Positions 56,494-64,000 of a stretch of DNA of 64,000 nt are shown here, in pieces. Below the pieces are notes generated by a model. It worked only from the letters and a program-made list of their open reading frames with translations. It was not told the DNA's origin and did no database searches. Each line of letters opens with the position of its first letter. Position 1 is the first letter of the stretch. The stretch covers positions 62,016,119 through 62,080,118 of the forward strand of contig CM043952.1 in assembly GCA_014529385.2 (NCBI GenBank). The letters run 5' to 3'. A program made the translations under genes and the position numbers. This DNA is from Adiantum capillus-veneris (lineage: Eukaryota; Streptophyta; Polypodiopsida; Polypodiales; Pteridaceae).

Positions 56494-57242
56494 TCAGATC
56501 GAGGCTCGGGGCAGCACTGCAGGAGGCTAGAGTCACCAACTCAGATTGGAGTGAAATTCGACAGGCGAAGACACGGCCCCAAATCTCGTGGGAGCACCCT
56601 AAGGGCTTGGTGTTGTCAGAATTTCATTCTGAGGTCATCTCGGCCACCGTTCGGCTTCGACAAAGGTCTGCGCAGGCCATTTTTGACTACGTAGTCTCAG
56701 CGGGTGCAGATCCAACTCTGCAAATTTGGGGTTTTTGGTCTATGACTGCAGGTGCTGAGGATATCGACACTCCCAGAGTGTTGATTTGTGGCTGTCTACA
56801 CATCGAAGGACGGCTCACAGTTCTTGGAGGCGTGTCACATACGAACGGGCGCATCTACACAGACTGTAGGTGACATCCACTGGTTCATTAGGTAGCTTGT
56901 TTTTGTTGCTTGATATTCCAGATTTCATCCTGACATTGCAGGTACTTCCACATGGGATGTATTGTCAAAGATGATGTATGTCTGTTGAGGGTTTGCTGGC
57001 TGTGAGTCACGCAGCAAACAACCGCCGCAGCGGTTACAACATACAGTGGGAAATTTGTGGATGTATGACTTTGTGGGAAGTCTATGTACTGTCAGATTTA
57101 CTGCAGCATTTGTTGAGGGTCGAGTGAGGTTTTATTGAGCTGGGGGATTCTCGAATGTTGAGATCCTTTCGGTGATACACGTCTTGGAGCGATCCCTCGA
57201 GCACCCTTAGATAGGCACCTAGGATGTATTGATTGTGAGTTA
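56494..57242 (+). other. Internal region of the TRIM-like element, non-coding
   Basis: No domain or long frame. It ends where the copia LTR begins. Its 3' end and second LTR would lie beyond the copia element but are replaced there by the duplication junction at 62230. Confidence 0.5.
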
Positions 57243-57400
57243 TGTTAAGTATGGAGCCTGATTTACCCTTGTAATTTTTTGTGGTAAAAGCGCACATTTG
57301 TAAGGCCCCCATTATGAGGAGAAGCCATCGTGCGTGGAGGAAAATCACTCACCGGAAACCAAAATTTTCACGGACAAGAATCAGGGGAAACTTTAAAGGC

Positions 57401-57422
57401 CTCGGGGGCGGAGGCCCCCGAG
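57401..57422. repeat. GC-rich hairpin in the copia LTR
   Basis: CTCGGGGGC and GCCCCCGAG form a perfect 9-bp stem around GGAG. The truncated 3' LTR ends exactly at the first base of this stem. Confidence 0.9.
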
Positions 57423-57523
57423 ACTTTTTTTTCGCTGGAATATTCTTTTTCGCCGGAATATTATGGCCGGACGGCGGCCGAAAAGTGGTCGGAAAACAAC
57501 CGGTCGGTTGGCCGATGGCCGGT

Positions 57524-57620
57524 AGTCAATGGCCGATGGCCGGTGGTCGGAAGTCAATGGCCGGTGGCCGGTGGTCGAAAGTCAATGGCCGGTGGCCGGT
57601 GGCCGAATTCAATGGCCGGT
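57524..57620. repeat. 28-bp minisatellite in the copia LTR
   Basis: Four units, each AGTCAATGGCCGGTGGCC or close, start near 57524, 57552, 57580 and 57607. The preceding 57500-57523 has related GGCCGATGGCC words. Confidence 0.85.
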
Positions 57621-57736
57621 GTTGTCTTCTCAAGGGCGGCCACACATGGGCGGATTGGAGGGTCCGATTTGGACTTATTCGCACAAGGGCGGCTACACAT
57701 GGCTGTCTCTCATAAGAGAGGGCAGCCCTTTTGGCC

Positions 57737-57744
57737 TATAAAAG
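57737..57744 (+). promoter_or_regulatory. TATA box of the copia LTR promoter
   Basis: TATAAAAG in GGCCTATAAAAGGAGG, about 320 bases before the LTR end, so transcription is expected to start near 57770. Confidence 0.7.
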
Positions 57745-58058
57745 GAGGCCATTTCTACACACATTTCATAGTGTGAATTTGATGCAACAAGGTGAGTGTG
57801 AGGTGGTGAGAGTGAAGCAAGGCGGGAGCTCCATTAAGGGTATAATCCCTTTGTAAACTACTTCTTGTTTTGAAGTACTAAAGCCATTGAGTGGCTGCTT
57901 TCCCGTGGCCGTAGCCCACATTGGGTGAACCACGTATATCGTGTGTACTCTCTCTCTCTCTCTTTCTCTACTCTATAATCTCGTGTATATAAATCTGTCT
58001 CTCTCCATTAAGTAATCTACTCAATTATCTATTTAGCTACGTCTTATTTCCTAACAAC

Positions 58059-58070
58059 TGGTATCAGAGC
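58059..58070 (+). promoter_or_regulatory. Primer-binding site of the copia element
   Basis: TGGTATCAGAGC, two bases after the LTR end, complementary to the initiator-Met tRNA. Confidence 0.93.
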
Positions 58071-58129
58071 AAGGTTTGCTCGTAGCTAAATTATCTCAAG
58101 GAAAGGATTCCTTGAATTGAGTGGGAGTT

Positions 58130-61100
58130 ATGGCGGAGGAAGGGAAGCTCAAGATTGAGAAGTTCAACGGCAAAAACTACCAACATTGGAAGATGCAGAT
58201 TGAAGACTATCTCTACCAGAAGGACCTCTATTTTCCACTAGGCGGTCTTGCGAAGAAGCCCGCAACAATGGCAGATGAAGCATGGATTGTCCTTGATCGA
58301 AAGGCACTGGGAACAATCCGGTTAAGCTTGGCGTCGACGGTGGCCTTCAATGTTTCGGAGATGAAGACCACGGAGGACTTGATGAAGTCACTTGACGACT
58401 TCTACGAAAAACCATCAACATCCAATAAGGTATTTCTTATGAAGCGTTTGTTCAATCTAAAGATGGCAGAGAATGGTTCAGTTGCAGAACACCTAAATGA
58501 CTTTAACACAAACATAAGTCAACTTCGATCAGTGAAAATCAATTTCGATGACGAAGTGCGAGCTCTCCTTATACTATCATCTCTACCGGATAGTTGGGAC
58601 AGCCTTGTAATGGCTGTAAGTAATTCTATCTCTGGCACAAATACTCTTAAGTTTGATGATGTTGTGGGTGTTCTCCTAAGCGAGGAAATGCGAAGGAGAA
58701 GCACAGGAGAATCATCAAGTGTTGCACTATCAGTGGAAACAAGAGGAAGGCCTAAGGAGAGGTTCAAAAACCAAAAGGGTCGTGATCGCTCAAGGCGGAG
58801 CAAGTCACGCACAAAGTCAGTTCTTGAATGCTGGAACTGCGGTAAGAAAGGCCACGTCAAGAAGGATTGCTGGTCCAAGAAGAAGAAGGAGACAGAGTCT
58901 CAAGACAACAAGCCAACATCGGAGGCCAATGTGGCAGGTAAAGTAGAGCAAGATGCTCTAATTCTCTCATTAGACAATGTGTCTAATTCCTGGATAGTAG
59001 ATTCCGGGGCTTCATTCCATGCGACACCACACAAGCAACATTTCCAAGACTACACCAAAGGTAATTTTGGGTATGTATACTTGGGAGATGATAAAGCTTG
59101 TGAGATTGTCGACAAAGGTACAGTTTCTGTCAAAACTGCTAACGGAAATGAATGGAAGCTTAAAGATGTTAGGCATGTTCCTTCTCTTCGCAAAAATTTG
59201 ATCTCTACAGGACAACTGGACGATGAAGGTCACAACATTGCATTCGGAAACAAACGGTGGAAAATCTCAAAGGGATCTTTGGTGGTTGCCAAGGGTGAAA
59301 AAGTCAGTACACTTTACTTGTGTACTGTTAGCACACAACCTTCAACTTGTGCAGCAACTACAGAAGTTGACAGTGCGGTGTGGCACTATCGACTTGGGCA
59401 TATGAGTGCCAAAGGAATGCAAATCCTTCAAACAAAGAAGCTTCTACCAGGTTTGAAAGAAGTGGACTTAGAGTTCTGTGAAGATTGTGTTTATGGTAAA
59501 CAAAAGAGGGTAAAATTTCAAAAATCAGGAAATGAAAGAAAAAATAAAAAACTTGAGTTGGTTCATTCTGATGTTTGGGGTCCTGCAAGTACACCATCAC
59601 TTGGTGGCTCATTGTACTATGTAACATTCATAGACGATGCGACTAGAAAAACATGGGTTTATGTCATGAAGAATAAATCTGATGTATTTTCCATATTTCA
59701 AAGGTGGAAAGCCTTTGTGGAGAATGAAACAGGTACCAAGGTTAAATGCCTCAGATCTGACAATGGAGGCGAATATTGCAGCCAAGCTTTTGAAAGCTTT
59801 TGTGCTAGCAATGGTATTCGGAGGCAAAGGACAATCCCAAGGACACCTCAACAAAATGGTATTTCGGAAAGGATGAACAGGACAATCATGGAACGAGCAC
59901 TAAGCATGCGGCTACATGCAGACCTACCGCTTGAGCTTTGGGCGGAAGCTGTAAGTACGTCTGTGTACTTAATCAATCGGTCACCCTTAACGGCATTGGA
60001 TGGGGGAGTTCCAGAAGAGGCATGGACAGGTAAACCGGTGAATTATGCATTTCTCAAAGTGTTTGGGTGTGAGGCTTTCATGCACATAGATAGAAGCCTA
60101 AGATCAAAGTTAGATGCAAAATCCAAAAAGTGTTTCTTCATTGGCTATGGAGAAGGAGACTTTGGGTATCGCCTATGGAATCCTGAAGATGGTAAAATCT
60201 TAAGGAGTAGGGATGTAATTTTTAATGAACAAAATATGTACAAAGATTACTTGGAAAGAAAACAAACAAAAGAAACAGGTGAAGAGTACATGGAGCTTGA
60301 GGACGGTGAAGACTCAAGGACTGCAAACGGTGACAATGTGCAACAATGTCAACCAAATGAAGAGCCTCAACCTATTCCCCGAAGATCTACAAGAGCAAGT
60401 AGACCTCCAGAAAGGTTTGTTCCTTCCTTCAACCATCTCTTGATCTCAGATTCTAGAGAGCCGGAATCATATGAAGAAGCTATGCAACATGAATCCAAAG
60501 AAGAATGGACGAAGAGCATGCAAGTGGAGATGGACTCACTACATCGCAACCAAACATGGGAGTTGGTTGAGTTGCCTAAAGGTAAGCGGGCACTTCAAAA
60601 CAAATGGGTGTACAAGCTAAAGGAAGAAGAAGGTGGGAAGAAAAGGTACAAGTCTAGGCTTGTGGTAAAAGGTTTTTCTCAAAAGAAAGGTATTGACTTC
60701 AATGAAATATTTTCTCCTGTTGTAAAAATGAACTCAATTAGGCTTGTCTTAAGCCTTGTGGCTGCTCATGATCTAAATCTCGAGCAAATGGATGTAAATA
60801 CGGCATTCCCTCACGGTGACTTAGAGGAGGAAATCTACATGCTTCAACCAAAGGGGTATGAAGTAAAAGGTAAGGAGAAAATGGTTTGCAGATTAAAGAA
60901 GAGCTTGTATGGTTTAAAGCAAGCATCAAGACAATGGTACTTGAAGTTTGATCGATGGATGTTGGATCATGGATTCACAAGATGCAACTCGGATCACTGC
61001 GTCTACACAGAGAATTTAGGAGATGGGAAATTCATCATCCTAATGTTGTATGTTGATGACATGTTGATTGCAAGTGCTGACATGCAGGACATCAAAGACC

Positions 61101-62011
61101 TAAAAGAGGAGCTGTCCAAATCTTTTTCAATGAAAGATTTAGGTGCTGCAAAGAGGATACTTGGTATGAAAATATCAAGGGACAGGACGAAGAAGACAAT
61201 AAAGCTATCTCAAGAAGATTACATCAAGAAGGTACTAGAAAGGTTTGCAATGCAAAATGCAAAACCAGTTTCTACACCTTTGGCTGGTCATTTTAAACTA
61301 ACGAAGGATATGTGTCCAAAGACACAAGAGGAGATAGCCTATATGTCTAAAGTTCCATATGCTGCAGCGGTAGGTTCTCTAATGTATGCTATGGTCTATA
61401 CAAGGCCAGACATTGCACATGTAGTGGGAGTTGTGAGTAGGTTCATGGACAACCCAGGTAAAGAGCATTGGCAAGCTGTGAAGTGGATACTTAGGTATCT
61501 AAAAGGGACAACAACAAATGCTTTGTATTTTGGAGGAACTGATATTTTTCTAGAAGGGTATGCTGATGCAGATATGGCAGGTGACAAAGATACTCGAAGG
61601 AGCACTACTGGCTATGTGTTCACGGTTGGAGGCACAGCAGTAAGCTGGGCTTCAAAGCTGCAGAAAGTGGTTTCACTTTCTACCACGGAAGCAGAGTATG
61701 TAGCAATGACGGAGGCAAGCAAAGAAATTCTGTGGCTTCACAGATTCTTAGAAGAGCTTGGATTCAAACAAGACAATTGTGTCTTGTACAGTGATAGCCA
61801 AAGCGCTATCCATCTTGCGAAGAACTCAGCCTTTCATTCAAGGACAAAGCACATTGAGGTGAGATATCACTTCATACGCACTCTTTTGGAAGAGGGACAA
61901 CTAAAGCTAGGAAAGGTGCATACAAGTGAAAATCCTGCAGACATGTTTACAAAGGTGGTCAACAAGGAGAAGTTGAGCTTTTGCTCATCTTCAACCGGCA
62001 TTCAAGGATAA
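58130..62011 (+). CDS. Ty1/copia Gag-Pol polyprotein, intact
   Basis: One frame of 1,293 codons. I chose the ATG at 58130 (MAEEGKLKIEKFNG) rather than the in-frame GTG at 58121. Order: UBN2-type gag domain (residues 1-230); zinc knuckle CWNCGKKGHVKKDC (234-247); aspartic protease WIVDSGASFHATP with the Asp at about 291; pre-integrase HYRLGHMSAKG (about 419); integrase with Asp about 481 (HSDVWGP), Asp about 544 (RSDNGGEY) and Glu about 580 (SERMNR), the last two 35 apart; RT with YVDDMLIAS (974-977 for YVDD); RNase H with YADADMAGD (about 1145) and LSTTEAEYVAM. All catalytic residues I can check are present. A Pro in NTAFPHGDL, where copia RTs usually have Leu, is the one odd residue seen. 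It would package and copy its RNA and insert the cDNA. Confidence 0.95.
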   Translation: MAEEGKLKIEKFNGKNYQHWKMQIEDYLYQKDLYFPLGGLAKKPATMADEAWIVLDRKALGTIRLSLASTVAFNVSEMKTTEDLMKSLDDFYEKPSTSNKVFLMKRLFNLKMAENGSVAEHLNDFNTNISQLRSVKINFDDEVRALLILSSLPDSWDSLVMAVSNSISGTNTLKFDDVVGVLLSEEMRRRSTGESSSVALSVETRGRPKERFKNQKGRDRSRRSKSRTKSVLECWNCGKKGHVKKDCWSKKKKETESQDNKPTSEANVAGKVEQDALILSLDNVSNSWIVDSGASFHATPHKQHFQDYTKGNFGYVYLGDDKACEIVDKGTVSVKTANGNEWKLKDVRHVPSLRKNLISTGQLDDEGHNIAFGNKRWKISKGSLVVAKGEKVSTLYLCTVSTQPSTCAATTEVDSAVWHYRLGHMSAKGMQILQTKKLLPGLKEVDLEFCEDCVYGKQKRVKFQKSGNERKNKKLELVHSDVWGPASTPSLGGSLYYVTFIDDATRKTWVYVMKNKSDVFSIFQRWKAFVENETGTKVKCLRSDNGGEYCSQAFESFCASNGIRRQRTIPRTPQQNGISERMNRTIMERALSMRLHADLPLELWAEAVSTSVYLINRSPLTALDGGVPEEAWTGKPVNYAFLKVFGCEAFMHIDRSLRSKLDAKSKKCFFIGYGEGDFGYRLWNPEDGKILRSRDVIFNEQNMYKDYLERKQTKETGEEYMELEDGEDSRTANGDNVQQCQPNEEPQPIPRRSTRASRPPERFVPSFNHLLISDSREPESYEEAMQHESKEEWTKSMQVEMDSLHRNQTWELVELPKGKRALQNKWVYKLKEEEGGKKRYKSRLVVKGFSQKKGIDFNEIFSPVVKMNSIRLVLSLVAAHDLNLEQMDVNTAFPHGDLEEEIYMLQPKGYEVKGKEKMVCRLKKSLYGLKQASRQWYLKFDRWMLDHGFTRCNSDHCVYTENLGDGKFIILMLYVDDMLIASADMQDIKDLKEELSKSFSMKDLGAAKRILGMKISRDRTKKTIKLSQEDYIKKVLERFAMQNAKPVSTPLAGHFKLTKDMCPKTQEEIAYMSKVPYAAAVGSLMYAMVYTRPDIAHVVGVVSRFMDNPGKEHWQAVKWILRYLKGTTTNALYFGGTDIFLEGYADADMAGDKDTRRSTTGYVFTVGGTAVSWASKLQKVVSLSTTEAEYVAMTEASKEILWLHRFLEELGFKQDNCVLYSDSQSAIHLAKNSAFHSRTKHIEVRYHFIRTLLEEGQLKLGKVHTSENPADMFTKVVNKEKLSFCSSSTGIQG

Positions 62012-62060
62012 GAAGCCAGAATGGAAAGCAGTCACAGGTTTGGCTTGGAGATCAGTCTCC

Positions 62061-62071
62061 AAGTGGGAGAT
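62061..62071 (+). promoter_or_regulatory. Polypurine tract of the copia element
   Basis: AAGTGGGAGAT just before the 3' LTR start TGTTAAG at 62072. Confidence 0.85.
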
Positions 62072-62230
62072 TGTTAAGTATGGAGCCTGATTTACCCTTG
62101 TAATTTTTTGTGGTAAAAGCGCACATTTGTAAGGCCCCCATTATGAGAAGAAGCCATCGTGCGTGGAGGAAAATCACTCACCGGAAACCAAAATTTTCAC
62201 GGACAAGAATCAGGGGAAACTTTAAAGGCC
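62072..62230 (+). repeat. Truncated 3' LTR of the copia element (159 bp)
   Basis: Equivalent to 57243-57401. After AAAGGCC it is followed by four unmatched bases (AAGA) and then by sequence equal to 56060 onward. Confidence 0.92.
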
Positions 62231-62234
62231 AAGA

Positions 62235-64000
62235 TGATGGTCAAGATGCACTTGTAGGACATTCAAAACCCCTTTAGTTTAGGTTCTTAATGCAAGATGG
62301 GACACCAGTTATGCAATATATAGCTCATGTAGGTGTTCCTAATTGGAGTGGAAGCATTCCAATATGGAAGAAAGATGCTAGTGGAAAGACAATGCTACCA
62401 CAAGGGAATCCACTTCTTGTACCAATGGAGAATTTTATAAAGACACATGAGGAGGTCATATTTGTTGGGGTATAAAGCCCAATGTGTTCGCCCAGGTAAG
62501 TGGGCGGGCCGCCACGTATGTACACATATTCTTTTGTAAAAACCTAATAAGAACTCACTATGCTCTACACATTACAGTAGAGCGAGTTCACCATATCGTC
62601 GTGCTCTTCTTCTCGCACTCTCTCTCGCGTCGTACTTTCGCTCGTACTCCTTCAACTGGTATCAGAGCTCAGATCGAGGCTCGGGGCAGCACTGCAGGAG
62701 GCTAGAGTCACCAACTCAGATTGGAGTGAAATTCGACAGGCGAAGACACGGCCCCAAATCTCGGCTTCGACAAAGGTCTGCGCAGGCCATTTTTGACTAC
62801 GTAGTCTCAGCGGGTGCAGATCTGACTCTGCAAATTTGGGGTTTTTGGTCTATGACTGCAGGTGCTGAGGATATCGACACTCCGAGAGTGTTGATTTGTG
62901 GCTGTCTACACATCGAAGGACGGCTCACAGTTCTTGGAGGCGTGTCACATACGACACGGGCGCATCTACACAGACTGTAGGTGACATCCACTGGTTCATT
63001 AGGTAGCTTGTTTTTGTTGCTTGATATTCCAGATTTCATCCTGACATTGCAGGTACTTCCACATGGGATGTATTGTCAAAGATGATGTATGTCTGTTGAG
63101 GGTTTGCTGGCTGTGAGTCACGCAGCAAACAACCGCCGCAGCGGTTACAACATACAGTGGGAAATTTGTGGATGTATGACTTTGTGGGAAGTCTATGTAC
63201 TGTCAGATTTACTGCAGCATTTGTTGAGGGTCGAGTGAGGTTTTATTGAGCTGGGGGATTCTCGAATGTTGAGATCCTTTCGGTGATACACGTCTTGGAG
63301 CGATCCCTCGAGCACCCTTAGATAGGCACCTAGGATGTATTGATTGTGAGTTATGTTAAGTATGGAGCCTGATTTACCCTTGTAATTTTTTGTGGTAAAA
63401 GCGCACATTTGTAAGGCCCCCATTATGAGGAGAAGCCATCGTGCGTGGAGGAAAATCACTCACCGGAAACCAAAATTTTCACGGACAAGAATCAGGGGAA
63501 ACTTTAAAGGCCTCGGGGGCGGAGGCCCCCGAGACTTTTTTTTCGCTGGAATATTCTTTTTCGCCGGAATATTATGGCCGGACGGCGGCCGAAAAGTGGT
63601 CGGAAAACAACCGGTCGGTTGGCCGATGGCCGGTAGTCAATGGCCGATGGCCGGTGGTCGGAAGTCAATGGCCGGTGGCCGGTGGTCGAAAGTCAATGGC
63701 CGGTGGCCGGTGGCCGAATTCAATGGCCGGTGTTGTCTTCTCAAGGGCGGCCACACATGGGCGGATTGGAGGGTCCGATTTGGACTTATTCGCACAAGGG
63801 CGGCTACACATGGCTGTCTCTCATAAGAGAGGGCAGCCCTTTTGGCCTATAAAAGGAGGCCATTTCTACACACATTTCATAGTGTGAATTTGATGCAACA
63901 AGGTGAGTGTGAGGTGGTGAGAGTGAAGCAAGGCGGGAGCTCCATTAAGGGTATAATCCCTTTGTAAACTACTTCTTGTTTTGAAGTACTAAAGCCATTG
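62235..64000 (+). repeat. Second copy of 56060-57889 (tandem duplication)
   Basis: Matches base for base at an offset of 6175 up to about 62764, and at 6111 afterwards because 64 bases (following AAATCTCG) are missing from this copy. Only a handful of substitutions are seen. It carries the end of the DUF7869-like pseudogene (62235-62462), the TRIM-like LTR (62463-62654), its primer-binding site (62657-62668) and internal region, and a copia LTR starting at 63354 that runs off the window. Confidence 0.95.
63354..64000 (+). repeat. Copia LTR, second copy, cut by the window edge
   Basis: Equals 57243-57889, including the hairpin, minisatellite and TATA box (63848-63855). At the position where the 3' LTR has A it has G, like the 5' LTR, which fits an origin by duplication of the 5' side. 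Confidence 0.92.

Larger units (their letters stand above)
57243..58056 (+). repeat. 5' LTR of the copia element (814 bp)
   Basis: Starts TGTTAAGTATGGAGCC, ends TTTCCTAACA. It contains a GC hairpin (57401-57422), a 28-bp minisatellite (57524-57620), a TATA box (57737-57744) and a CT run near 57950-57966. Copies: 62072-62230 (partial) and 63354-64000 (to the window edge). Confidence 0.92.
57243..62230 (+). mobile_element. Young Ty1/copia LTR retrotransposon, 3' LTR truncated
   Basis: 5' LTR 57243-58056, primer-binding site 58059-58070, one uninterrupted gag-pol frame 58130-62011, polypurine tract 62061-62071 and the first 159 bp of the 3' LTR (62072-62230). The two LTRs differ at one position over those 159 bp (G/A in ATGAG(G/A)AGAAG), which indicates a recent insertion. 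Integrase lies before RT, the copia order. The right LTR is cut by the end of a 6.17-kb tandem duplication unit. Confidence 0.94.

Noticed and set aside
57281..57776. 144- and 148-codon frames rich in Gly, Trp, Arg
   Set aside because: They translate the 28-bp minisatellite and surrounding LTR; duplicated at 63392-63887 with the LTR.

Overview
The window is nuclear DNA of a land plant with a large, repeat-rich genome. The support is: Ty3/gypsy elements with C-terminal chromodomain-like segments, a Ty1/copia element, primer-binding sites matching plant initiator-Met tRNA (TGGTATCAGAGC), a gag-only LTR element, a MITE, and decayed intron-containing genes. Nothing looks bacterial, viral or organellar. 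The species cannot be read from the sequence. A fern or other seed-free plant is a guess, based on the kind of pseudogenes present. Only one long intact protein-coding frame exists, the gag-pol of the copia element at 58130-62011.

Layout. 1-5802: a decayed gypsy element on the plus strand (A), entering from the left edge. 5803-6222: a 420-bp spacer. 6223-12404: a second copy of the same family on the minus strand (B), so the two 3' LTRs face each other. 12405-27807: satellite-like arrays with non-satellite islands, two of which hold FCP1-like phosphatase pseudogenes on the minus strand (21.0-21.8 kb and 24.0-25.2 kb). 27808-34099: a non-autonomous LTR element with ~2.03-kb LTRs and a gag-like frame only. 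34100-35760: more satellite. 35972-38911: foldback and short repeats, then a decayed multi-exon gene with a DGQH motif. 38957-39222: a MITE. 39247-45469: a complete but dead gypsy element (C, minus strand) with a perfect 5-bp target duplication in satellite sequence. 45470-49060: a satellite array with a ~600-bp higher-order period. 49061-53757: small duplications, a GC-rich block, a 135-bp tandem repeat and degenerate satellite. 53758-56287: a decayed gene of a DUF7869-like family. 56288-57242: a small LTR-type element (TRIM-like) inside it. 57243-62230: a young copia element inside that. 62235-64000: the start of a second copy of the whole nested block, made by a ~6.17-kb tandem duplication.

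The unifying feature is a ~24-bp satellite core seen dozens of times across 12-53 kb: arms TAGATTG and CAATCTA around a CANNTG centre. It occurs in both orientations and with different periods (~600, ~135 and irregular). Genes here do not act together: the window is an accumulation zone of satellite, mostly dead retroelements and decayed genes. The copia element is the only one with a full-length frame, and its right LTR is cut off by the duplication junction.
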